Of a DNA stretch of 60,000 nucleotides, positions 47,323-57,020 are shown in pieces. The stretch is taken from positions 54,419,249 through 54,479,248 of the forward strand of contig NC_088295.1 of assembly GCF_032854445.1 (NCBI RefSeq). The letters are read 5' to 3'. Positions within the stretch are counted from its first letter, which is position 1, and each line of letters starts with the position of its first letter. The DNA is from Liolophura sinensis. Taxonomy: Eukaryota > Mollusca > Polyplacophora > Chitonida > Chitonidae. Both the position numbers and the translations under genes were made by a program. Under the pieces are notes generated by a model. That model was not told where the DNA came from. It did no database searches and was given only the letters and a program-made list of their open reading frames with translations.

Positions 47323-47482
47323 CTGTGGTTGCATATTCAAATCCACCTCTTGCTGTTTTAACTGCAGCTTCCTGGAGTATGTTTGTGAGGTCACTCAGTG
47401 GTTTCCTACACCCATAAACCAGGCTGCAATCATATAAGGGAAATATTTTTGAGAACTGTATAAACACCAAACAAATAAAACA
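47323..47482 (+). mobile_element. Strongly diverged SINE remnant
   Basis: TGCATATTCAAATCCACCTC, GTGGTTTCCTACACCCATAA and AAGGGAAATATTTTTGAGAA then AACACCAAACAAATAAAA follow the order of first-family parts but are well diverged. Confidence 0.55.
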
Positions 47483-47959
47483 TTTGAAAATTTGCCTTTT
47501 ATTTTCATACACTATAAGGAAACCAATGTGTGTAAATCTTAAGAAATAGTTAAGGGGAGACAATTCCGCAAGCAAGCCAAATCATTGGGATGTCACTTGG
47601 ATAACAATACAGCTCATGTGATAACCATTTCCAAAACAATTTTACTGATGAAGCCTTTTAGAGGTGAGCACATAAGACAAGGCTAACTATTTATAACATT
47701 TATGAAATTAATTACTATGCTGTGAGATAGAACATGGTGTATTCCTATACTTTCAAATACAACCAGCTAACAGGCCAAAATATTAATAGAAATACTTTAG
47801 TTAAATTATGTGTTGGCCAAGTAACATTGATACCTAACAAGATTTTTTCATATTTGAATGAATTTTCATGTCCCACACCTTAACATTAAACCAGTAAAAT
47901 TATACCTGTGTATAAAAATCAACTGATCTTTTTGTACCGTTGAAGAACACCAAAATCAA

Positions 47960-48198
47960 GTGTACTTGCGTACGTGATGTCACTTCCGGTATACAAACTT
48001 CTCTTGACAGTCAAGATCACATGTTATGCATGTCTGCAGCTGGTGTTGTGGGCGTTGTAATGTCAAGCACCCTTCATGTCATTCGCCGACATCTTTTTGA
48101 AGACGTATTGAAGAGGATTCTTCTTCCTTGATAGCTACTTTTGTTGCGCTATTAACCCAAAATTTGGAGACCCTTGACAGCCAGGTGCTGTTACCGCC
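47960..48198 (+). promoter_or_regulatory. Putative SVIP promoter and 5' UTR
   Basis: Just upstream of the SVIP start is GTACGTGATGTCACTTCCGG (47970-47989), which combines a CRE/ATF-like TGATGTCA with an ETS-type CACTTCCGG. Such CRE plus ETS pairs are typical of TATA-less housekeeping promoters. No TATA box was seen. The transcription start is not determined. Confidence 0.4.
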
Positions 48199-48264
48199 AT
48201 GGGACTTTGTCTGGAATGTTTGAGTGGTTCTGCTGCGGATGACAGCGATCACACACCTGACGCC
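48199..48264 (+). CDS. SVIP: SVIP exon 1
   Basis: 22 codons, MGLCLECLSGSAADDSDHTP then DA, with donor GACGCC|GTAAGA. Carries the myristoylation glycine and an acidic stretch. Reading on into the intron is also open for a while but lacks the VIM. Confidence 0.9.
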
Positions 48265-50123
48265 GTAAGACAAACATTTAATGGAAGTTCTTGGCATACA
48301 TGGGCTCTAGTTCTAGAATACATTTGTTTTGTTTTGTTTTTTTTTTTTGAAGTGATATTTTTAGTTAAGGTGAAATTTAGGAATCTCAGTGTTCAAAAGA
48401 TGAGGTTTTTTTTGGCGGGGATGGGGCTGTATATCTACCTAAAATTTCACACCCCACTAAGTTGCACATTTTCCCTTAAAACACCTTTAATGTAAGAAAG
48501 GTGTTTTGAGGTTTGGGTAGAATTTTCAGTGATTTGCCATACGTGTGAAATTTTGATTCTGTCTGTCAGGAAACCAGAAGGGCACAGATTGCGCAGGCAG
48601 CTGAGAAAAGAAAGCATGACTCCGAGGGAAGAGGAGTCAAAGATCCAGAAGGTCTAAAAAGGAAACAAAAACGACGGGAAGAACTGGAGAGAAAATCTGA
48701 GCTGACGCAGAATGCAGGACAAGAAGAAAAAGGTCTACGGGTAAGCTCAGGTTCATTCAGCTTGGGGTTTGTGTATATAGAAAACTGAGTGTCCAGCTTG
48801 TTTTTAAGTACCGGGTATATGTAGAGGCTAAGATGCATGGCTCACTGCAATGGGAGACCGGCAGAAGTCCGAAGTGGGGCGTATTACATCCATTCAATGA
48901 CGCTGGACATTCCACTGCAGCGTCAACACTGCTAATGTCACAGTGGGTAGACCAAATATGTCACAGATGAAACCCCAGCACGCAATATGATTGGCGTCGT
49001 GCAACAAAAGACTTGTGACGTGCAAGTCCTAATTAACACTAGCGCCACCTGTTGTCGGGAGAAAACCTGCCGGTATCCCATTGGCCCTTGACCAATGAGG
49101 TCCCATGTTGGAATCAGTTGCCATAGCTGTTTCAGCACGGTTTTAATGAGGGTGCCTCCTTGGCTCAGTTGGTTAGCGCGCTAGCACAGCGTAATGGCCC
49201 AGGAGTCTCTCACCAATGCGGTTGCTGTGAGTTCAAGTCCAGCTCATGCTGGCTTCCTCTCCAGCCGTAAGTGGGAAGGTCTGCTGGTAACCTGCGGATG
49301 GTCGTGGTTTTCCCCCGGGCTCTGCCCGGTTTCCTCCCACCATAATGCTGGCCGCCGTCGTATAAGTGAAATATTCTTGAGTACGGCATAAAACACCAAT
49401 CAATCAATCAATCAGTTTTAATGGGGAGGATTGTCAGGTATCTGGCCAGGGTGAGTGTTTCACTCCGGGCACCTCAGTTTCCTCCTCCCAGTGAAACATT
49501 CTTGAGCGTGGTGTTAAACTGATATCAAGTCTCTGTGAAGTTAAGATGTATGAAAGATGTTCCAAGCTATTAAAATATGTTTGAATGATGTTTGTTTTGA
49601 CTGAGGAGAATGGGGTGCAAGACCTCTCATAGGTATATTAATTCTTCTACTCTGAGATATATGCAGAAAAATATATTTATCTTTGGTCATTAGTTTCTTT
49701 GTTGTCCGTATGAAATATATATGAGTAACTTGATCTCGAAAATAAACAAATGTACTGTGCTTTACACTGAAATCTATTAGTGAAACAATTAGTTCATCCT
49801 TGTAGCTGCTAACGAGGACCTGGCAAACGCACCTGGACACCATTTAATTAACGTCAAATGTTCCATTCCCAGATCATGATTGTGATGTCACATTAAATAC
49901 AGTACGAAATTACACTAGAAACTAATATATTGTAACATTGTAGAAGTTGTGCTCCAATCCAGTTTTGACGCATCAATGGCTCAAGATGCTGCTTCACACT
50001 ACCACCATATCGCAGGATTAAAAAGTATGCTGACTTCCCTTTATCAGTCAGGGATCCTTGTGTGCAGTCATTTGAACATTATGACTTTGTTTTTTTTTTG
50101 TTTATCAGTGGCAAGTTGGTTGA
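48199..50123 (+). CDS. SVIP: Small VCP/p97-interacting protein (SVIP), complete, three exons
   Basis: Three exons (66, 171 and 15 nt) join in phase 0 to give 83 residues; human SVIP has 77. The start is MGLCLECLSG in a good context (CCGCCATGG); Gly2 is the expected N-myristoylation site, with Cys4 and Cys7 as palmitoylation candidates. Residues 26-36, RAQIAQAAEKR, fit the VCP-interacting motif R-x5-AA-x2-R exactly. A Lys/Arg/Glu-rich helix (KRKQKRREELERKSE) follows, then GLR|WQVG, matching the family end GLRW. SVIP is known to bind p97/VCP at the ER membrane and inhibit ER-associated degradation; this function is inferred by homology. Candidate poly(A) signals lie at 50494 and 50645. Confidence 0.93.
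48570..48740 (+). CDS. SVIP: SVIP exon 2 (VIM and basic helix)
   Basis: Acceptor TTCTGTCTGTCAG, donor CTACGG|GTAAGC. 57 codons, ETRRAQIAQAAEKRKHDSEG to GQEEKGLR. Includes the p97-binding motif and the charged coiled-coil-like region. Confidence 0.94.
48741..50108 (+). other. SVIP intron 2
   Basis: Holds the full-length SINE at 49148 and a short SINE-like 3' remnant near 49460-49520 (AGTGAAACATTCTTGAGCGT). Nothing coding seen. Confidence 0.6.
49148..49412 (+). mobile_element. tRNA-derived SINE, full-length first family
   Basis: GGGTGCCTCCTTGGCTCAGT head, GTGAGTTCAAGTCC B box, CACCATAATGCTGGCCGCCG, AAGTGAAATATTCTTGAGTA and a CAATCAATCAATCAATCA tail instead of AAATAAATA. Lies in an SVIP intron. 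Confidence 0.93.
50109..50123 (+). CDS. SVIP: SVIP exon 3 (15-nt coding end)
   Basis: Acceptor TTTTGTTTATCAG with a long T-tract, then TGG CAA GTT GGT TGA (WQVG, stop). Trp directly after GLR matches the family end (GGLRWTVS in human), which is why this site was chosen over others in the 1.4-kb intron. Confidence 0.85.
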   Translation, partial: WQVG

Positions 50124-50764
50124 GGTGGTTGTGGTAAGCTGGGGAACACGAAGTGGATCAAGCTGGGCGGACCATTATGCTTCTATAATGGCTTAACTTC
50201 AGGGGACAGGTATACATTCTCAGAACTGGTGTACTGTTCATCTTTGACGTGTGGGCTCTACAATACATTCTAGCGATTTGTATGAACAACATTTATTATA
50301 TAGCTATGAATATGGTCCAATGAAATCAGTCGGATGGTACCATGTAACCATCCTGTACTTGGAATGATATTGGATCCCGGAGAGCAAAGGGAGGTAACCT
50401 TAATGAGCTAAAATCATTGAGCGGGGACACCGCTGTGTTTATCGTTTGCTCTCGTCATTTCTGTAAACAATGACGAGGAAATGTGGACAGGGGAATAAAT
50501 TTCATTATTTCTTGATTTCCGAATTCCGCAAAATACTAAAGCGAAGATCAAAAGCGACCTAGGAATATACAAGGGCTGGATACAGAGTGCGTTGTCTGCC
50601 GAGAACAAGGAGATCGAAACAACTTCTGCCAGGTTCAGCTATATAATAAATAGATCATTGTGAAGTGTTTAGTACATAATGGAGTGGTACTGTACTCGTC
50701 CATGTGGTGTTGGAAATCTGTGCCGTCTTGTCCAATACAATAACCTAATAATACTAAATCTGGC

Positions 50765-51097
50765 TAAGGAGCTTGTCCTTCAGTCACTAGGACACAGGAG
50801 GTATGGGTTCAAACCTGATAATTGACAGGTGATTATGTAGATTCCCTAGCTCTCTCAGTTAACAAAGCATTTGTGACAATAAGTGGTCGACGGCATTCGC
50901 ACAGCCAGTTGCAAAGTCTAACGTTCATTGAAGCCCAGTTGTCTTCCACCAATATGGTCACATGCGGGAAAGTTTGTCAGAATGTTGTCAAATGCCAACA
51001 CATCTATGCGCATAGACATTTCCATTTTCTTAACCCATAAAACTGAACACCATCATATGATTGAAAATTTTTAGTATTACGCCAACAATCAAATTTA
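50765..51097 (+). mobile_element. tRNA-derived SINE (third family)
   Basis: B-box-like ATGGGTTCAAACCTGATAAT, then GCGGGAAAGTTTGTCAGAAT and CCATAAAACTGAACACCATC with ATATGATTGAAAATTTTTAG. Shares its parts in order with 11180-11970. Confidence 0.6.
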
Positions 51098-51114
51098 ATC
51101 GAATGCTATATTTA

Positions 51115-51250
51115 AGATTTGTTTCATTCTTCCCAGTTGGACTTTCCAAAATACAGATCTGTACTCTTCCATTTACTAACCTGAGATTTGTTTCATTCTT
51201 CCCAGTTGGACTTTTAGAAATTCAGATCTGTACTCTTCCATTTACTAAAC
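51115..51250. repeat. Tandem duplication, 69-bp period
   Basis: AGATTTGTTTCATTCTTCCC and CAGATCTGTACTCTTCCATT occur at 51115 and again at 51184, with a few differences in the middle. Confidence 0.93.
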
Positions 51251-51573
51251 TGACACTCACTTTTTCCACCTGTGCTACCCTCAGAACTGTTGGAGCTTTG
51301 CCCCACCAAAACAGGTTTAAAAGAAATTATTATAATTATGAATTAAATACTTTTGTTGTTACACCACAGAGATAAAAAAACATTGACATATTTGTGAGAA
51401 AACTTTTTAGGGTTAGTCATAAAAAATTTGAGCCCAAACAGCTAGAAAATCATGTACAGAAAATGCTCTCATTTTATAGGGAAGAATGACTGAATTAAGG
51501 CTAGCAATGCAGTCAGGCAATTCAAAATGAGATTCAGTAGTTTTCCTTGCTTTCCGATGAGCTGGCCGATTTT

Positions 51574-51662
51574 GTTATTTATTTGATTGTTGTTTTACAC
51601 CGTAATCAAGAATATTTCACTTGTACGCTGATGACCAGCATTATTGTGGGCGGAAACCAGGG
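51574..51662 (-). mobile_element. SINE 3' part, minus orientation
   Basis: TTATTTATTTGATTGTTGTT, ATCAAGAATATTTCACTTGT and CCAGCATTATTGTGGGCGGA are the reverse complement of the first-family 3' half. Confidence 0.85.
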
Positions 51663-53557
51663 CCTGGAGGAAAACATAATTTTAGAGTTATTAAGGTTAC
51701 ACTGTGAGGATTTAGGAATGTTGAGCATCTCTTGTATTGATTTTTCAACTGCAGTTATCAATAGAAACTTGTAAAATTCACTTATTTGGTAGGAGACACT
51801 TCCAGTATGTGTACAGTACCTCAAGTTTAAAAACAATAACATCTCATTTTTGTACTACTGTTCATCTATTTTGACTTTGACATATTTTTTTCAACATGTT
51901 GCGCTCAGGGAACATTTCTGTGTAACCAACTCTCATCATGTCACTGTGGCCCACTTGACCATTCGCATCATCCATTTCCTCTCCCCAAAATCCCCAGCCA
52001 TTTCACTCAAAACTCATGTGTAAAGTGCCCCAGATTACTCTGGACATTCTTATTTCTCCACCCTTAAGCTTAACAGGTAGCTTTCTGCTGAGTTACAGAT
52101 AACGTAAATAATAACATATATCTTGGGACCACTCCGTTAGTGTATGCCTGGAAATGTTTCATTGTTTTTTGTATCACCTCTAAGAATCTCCGTAAGGATA
52201 AACCATGTTTATCACATATGTATACATGTGTGTTTTGAAGATTTCTATTTTTAGAACTTCCTAAATCACTTGTATTTATGACTATCCTTTTGGCTCATTG
52301 CCTACACAATGTATATTACAGGTCATTCTGTATCTTCATTGTAGCTGATCTTTCACATGTATGGTTTTCTTAAGGAAATAACACAATACTGTGGTAATTT
52401 ATGGATTTTGACCTTAACATGAGAAGAATTGCTATTGAAAATTTGTACAACTGACAAGTTTTGTTTTTCTCTTGTATCAAGTTGCTCGAAATCCGTCTCT
52501 ACATCTGTTCTTTTCCTCTTTTTAACCTCGTGTTCTATTCTGTGCTGTTTCTCCACAACCACATACGGTACATGTATTATTTTAGTGTGAAACTCGTTAT
52601 TAGTAGATAGTTTAACCAGTGTCTTGGTTTGGATCATATCCTGGGGTCTCATGTTTTCGTGGGGATCTGTAGTCCTATATGTGTTCATGAATGTACTTTC
52701 ACATGGAAGTAGGGGTATCGTTTTGCTTGTTATTTCTGATGCTAACTGATTGTTATTTTACAATAAATCCAACGTTATAAACTTGAGTGTTTTGCAGAAG
52801 CATTTTTTCTCATCATTTGGCCAGGTATGAAGACTCAATTTACAAATAGTTACAATAGTTCAGACTCCGGACATTAGTGGTTAATTATCATTTGGCATAT
52901 TCCTCATTATATTGCCATTCTTAGCCATTGAAAAAGCCAGAATGCGCTCCGTGGCGTAGTAACTCTTTGTCAGAGATATATTTTTCATCAAAGATGTTTG
53001 ACCCAGATGCTGCGAACTGCAGGCATGCACTGAGTAAGTTAGACGCAACTGGACGTGGATTTTGCAGTGTGGTATTTCAGCTGACAACCCGCACTATATC
53101 ACACAATCCTCAACAAAAATTGTGTACCCTGCACCGAGTATCGGTGTATAATTTTGTGACAAGTGACTTTTGTACAACCTTATGTATGTATGTATGCTGG
53201 GGGTTTAATTTTAAGTTATGTGATGATAAGTTGTCATCAGGTGAGTTTACATATACATGTACTGTGTTTTCTTGTTACGCGGAAAGTCCATGCCGCCAAA
53301 GTGCTGCTGCCACTGAAGATTCGTGCTGAAGACACCAGACAGGACACTCCACCCAGTCACGTTACACTGACACCGGGCCAACCAGTCCCATTTCCCTGCT
53401 CTAACCTCTCAGGGCTGAGCAGCAAGCAAGGCAGCAAAAAGTACCGTTTTTAAAGTCCCTGGTATGACCCAACCTGGATTTGATCCCAGGTCTTCGAACT
53501 TCAAGGAGCATGGTGTAACCATTTGGCCACCGAAGCAGTTGTACGACCATGGAGGAA

Positions 53558-53655
53558 ACCAACATGAAATGGACTTGAATCACAGCAACTGCATTGACGA
53601 GAGGCACTGGAGTTACGCTAGTACGTTATCCACTTCGCCATGGAAGCCCCTGTGA
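53558..53655 (-). mobile_element. SINE 5' fragment, minus orientation, diverged
   Basis: AACATGAAATGGACTTGAAT, CACAGCAACTGCATTGACGA and GAGGCACTGGAGTTACGC are reversed head and B-box parts of the first family. Confidence 0.55.
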
Positions 53656-54162
53656 AGGAGTATGTAAATGTACTTTCAGATATAGCTTTCATTGGACTTT
53701 TTGGGTTGTTCTGCTTTCACTCTAACATTGATGCAAAGATGTAAATACATCTTTCAGAACACAAAAAGCATGGATTCCATTTCAATCTGCAAATGACATC
53801 AATGTTGTTATAAAATGACAAAAACTACTCCCTTTTTAGATACAAAGTCACTGCTTTGAGAATCCATACAGTGTACACAGCCCTCGTCCTTAGTGGTGGC
53901 TTTCTGCAAAAGCCGTTGTATATACCAACTCGTTAGTTTGCAGCGAGGTCGTCATTTTTTTTTTGACAGTTGCCAACTGAACAAAATTGTTGTTTGTTGT
54001 TGTGTTGACATTAAATATATTGGCAATGAAACAGGATATGGAACAAAATAAAAACACATGGCATAAGTAAATACCTACTAAAACAAAACGGCAAATAACT
54101 TATTGTTTTGACCAAAGTTATCAATTTTGATCACAATTAATAGTTTATTACCAGTAAAATTG

Positions 54163-54186
54163 CAAAAAAAAAAAAAAAAAAAAAAA
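54163..54186. repeat. Poly(A) tract
   Basis: A homopolymer run of about 24 A. It could be the tail of a retroposed sequence, but nothing recognisable lies upstream. Confidence 0.8.
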
Positions 54187-54582
54187 TAGAGAAGAAAGAC
54201 GTGGTCATAACTGCCATCACCAGTAAACATAGGTCAGCATTTTAAATGCCGTCAAATTTTCCTAATTAAGAGACCTGATACACATACCATGCATAGCACC
54301 TTCTATTAATTGTTTGCATTCCATGAGCGTAAAAATGCATGAGATTTTTAGTTTCTCAAATAATTCAAACTCAAGATAATTATCAAACTTTATTAGCCTT
54401 AAAACTAAGCCCAAAAATTAGCATTTTTATAGGCAAATAAAGATCACACAATATTACTTTTGGTGTCAATACTGACATTTTTCCACAAGGATATTATCCT
54501 ACCTTCCAAGCCAACCTCAAAATCCCTTTTCAAGATCAACAGATCTTTCACAATCGGGCGAAATGGACAAAATTTTAGGTCA

Positions 54583-54604
54583 TATATATATATATATATA
54601 TATA
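54583..54604. repeat. (TA)n microsatellite
   Basis: ATATATATATATATATATAT, followed by ACACATAAAAAAAAAA. Confidence 0.85.
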
Positions 54605-56034
54605 CACATAAAAAAAAAAATCAGCTCTCCTGCATGAAACTCATCTCAAAAATTTATTCATAATCAAGTATTAAGAGGTTGTATGTTCAAAAGGTTGGTG
54701 AAAGTTGCCCAGGAGGACTAAACTTTAATAGGCTTTCTGATCTCAATAGAGGCTGATCAATGTACACAAGATTCTTGATGAGAAACATGGATGGACAGAT
54801 GGGTGATAGACTAGACAATATCTAGTATATAATATCATTTGGCATACGTGTACTTGATGCTGAATTAGAACGCTTGTTATGACGTCAATTCAGAAACCAT
54901 TATTTCTCCCTCAGGAAAGTACTTCAGACATGCCTCAGGCATATAAAGCGTCTGAATTGTCCAGCAAAGCTTACCCTAGCCATGTTGCCATACATCACAC
55001 AAAGAATCAGAACAATCAAAACCTAGCATGCTCTCTCTGCACTTCGTATACCCACTCCCTCCCAATGCTAATCACAGAAACAGTTTATCTAACGCTTTGC
55101 GCCTAAAACTTTCTTATCTGGGAATGTCCAGTTACTCAGCACCATATCTATTTGCCTTTTTTGAATACAAAGACCAGCTAGATGACAAGAAAAATAGAAT
55201 ATAAGCAGAGTAAGGCTGCACACGAGTCAGTCTATGTATTTACGTAATTAAATTAATTGCCATATTGCCTGTAGTATTATGCATTACTTTTCTTTAAATA
55301 CACATCTCATATATTACTTGTATATCATAAACTTTGAGTAAAACTAATACATCTGGAACTACGATGCACAAGTCACATGACAAAAAATGCTGCTCAGTGA
55401 CAGGACACTCAGATTTTAGGGTGTAAATAACAAAAATATTAAGAACTTCTGAATTAAGGTTGTTCCCTGTTACACGTAAACTTGACCCTTTGCTGCATAA
55501 GTTCATTTTTACAAATGATACAAATAGAAAAGTATTTACAGTTTATAATGTCAATGTTATTAAGTCAAGTACACATTAAACTGAGCCCTCTGTTGCCATT
55601 TTGTCAAAAATACATACAATGATATGTTTAAATATACTAGTACAGTGCCCATTGAAAATAACTAATTTCCACCCCACGGTATAGGCACGCTTCTGCAGTG
55701 TTCATTCCACTGATGAGGAACAGCCACTAAGCCTTTCTGGAGTTCTGAAGAATGTAGGTTTTGTGTACAACCCAGAATATCATTGAAGATTTTTAACATC
55801 AACACTGCCTCATTTACACATGCAATTTTTCAAAAACTGACACTACATTTCTTCGGATCATCAAAGTTTGAAGTTGACTGGATGAATGGTCAGGGAGAAA
55901 ATCAAGGGATATAAATAGACACAGGTTCTTTCCTTTATAAACTGATATGCCAGCATACAATGTTCATGTACTCACTCAAAAAAATTCTGCGTGCCACTGA
56001 TATGTGGGTTAAAAGTAGGTGTCCTTTTATCAGT

Positions 56035-56241
56035 GGCACCAATGCGGTCGTTGTGAGTTCAAGTCAAACTCATGCGGGCTCCTCTCCGGCTGTACGTGGG
56101 AAGGTCTTCCAGCAATTTGCGGCTGGTCGTGGGTTTCCCCCGGGCTGTGCCCAATTTCCTCCCACCATAATGCTGGCTGTCGTTGTATAAGTGAAATATT
56201 CTTAGGTACGGCATAAAACACTAATCAAATAAATAAATAAA
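56035..56241 (+). mobile_element. SINE, 5'-truncated (first family)
   Basis: CACCAATGCGGTCGTTGTGA, CCACCATAATGCTGGCTGTC, AAGTGAAATATTCTTAGGTA and an AAATAAATAAATAAAT tail. A-box head absent. Confidence 0.9.
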
Positions 56242-56924
56242 TGTTATCAGCAGCCAGTCTTAAAGGGATACAGAATCGATTCTGATTGGCTGGTGTGACA
56301 GGCAAGTCCAGGCTATGCCTAGTGTATGCTGAATTTTATATATGGCAGATTTATTCAAGGGTGACCAAGGCTACAGGATTTAACCCAGGAAACCTTATCT
56401 CCACTGTCAGCCAATCAGCTTCATTCTGTATCCATTTGAAGGTATAATAAAGCATAAAATTGATGCCAAAATCAGATGAAAGAGCTTTTTAAATAGAAAT
56501 ATCCAGGACATGACTACACCATAAATTTCACTGCATAAATTGAACACACACTTGATTTTCTTAGGTATGAAGAAGTTCAGAGCATTGAAAAAGCTTAGGA
56601 AAATATAGGGGAAGCCGGTCATGAGGATAGAGGGGAATCTTTGATTGGAGGATGTACTCATTGTATGTTAACTAGGGCAAGCTGGCCACTGGGACAGCAT
56701 ACAGAGGATATGATGAATCTGTGACTGGAGTATGTACTGTGCTATAATCAGTGCACGCTGGTCGTGCAGACATCAGTCTTGAGGATCTATAGAAATCTGT
56801 AATCGGATGATAAACTGTGTCTTTAATTACGGCAGGAGCGGACTGGTGAAAATGGGCCCAGTTGTGGTTGGAGTACACATTGCAATGTTAATCTGGTAAG
56901 TTTCATAAGCCGGTCATGTAGACA

Positions 56925-57020
56925 TCAGTCATGTGGATAGAGTGCTTTCATCCATGGACGTGCCAGGTATTGAGCTCCATCCCACGCCTCAAAATACTCA
57001 TCCAGATTTGGGTGGAATAT
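56925..57020 (-). CDS. YccV-like gene terminal exon
   Basis: Acceptor ATGCCACTGTTGCAG, 31 codons IFHPNLDEYFEAWDGAQYLA then RPWMKALYPHD, stop TGA at 56925-56927. It is too short to stand out as an open frame but fits the family tail and the phase. Confidence 0.88.
   Translation of the reverse strand: MFHPNLDEYFEAWDGAQYLARPWMKALYPHD

Larger units (their letters stand above)
42661..48198. other. Intergenic region between TULP4 and SVIP
   Basis: No gene recognised. It holds (TA)n/(TG)n near 43850-43880, the 62-bp array (44190), a second-family SINE (46034), a 37-bp repeat (46937) and a diverged SINE (47323). The last 240 bases look like a promoter for SVIP. Confidence 0.5.
50124..56924. other. 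Intergenic region between convergent SVIP and the YccV-like gene
   Basis: Contains the 3' UTRs of both genes, with ends unknown. Holds SINE copies (50765, 51574, 53558, 56035), a 69-bp duplication (51115), a poly(A) run (54163-54186) and a (TA)n tract (54583-54604). A 111-codon minus-strand frame at 52353-52688 (with KKRKR) has no family match and is not called. Confidence 0.5.

Noticed and set aside
50470-50660. A plus-strand stretch reading MTRKCGQGNKFHYF and on, reminiscent of a THAP start
   Set aside because: Lacks the second Cys and the rest of a THAP finger, and is broken by a stop after 30 codons.
52353-52688. A 111-codon minus-strand frame with a KKRKR patch
   Set aside because: No recognisable family, splice signals or start context; possible but unsupported.
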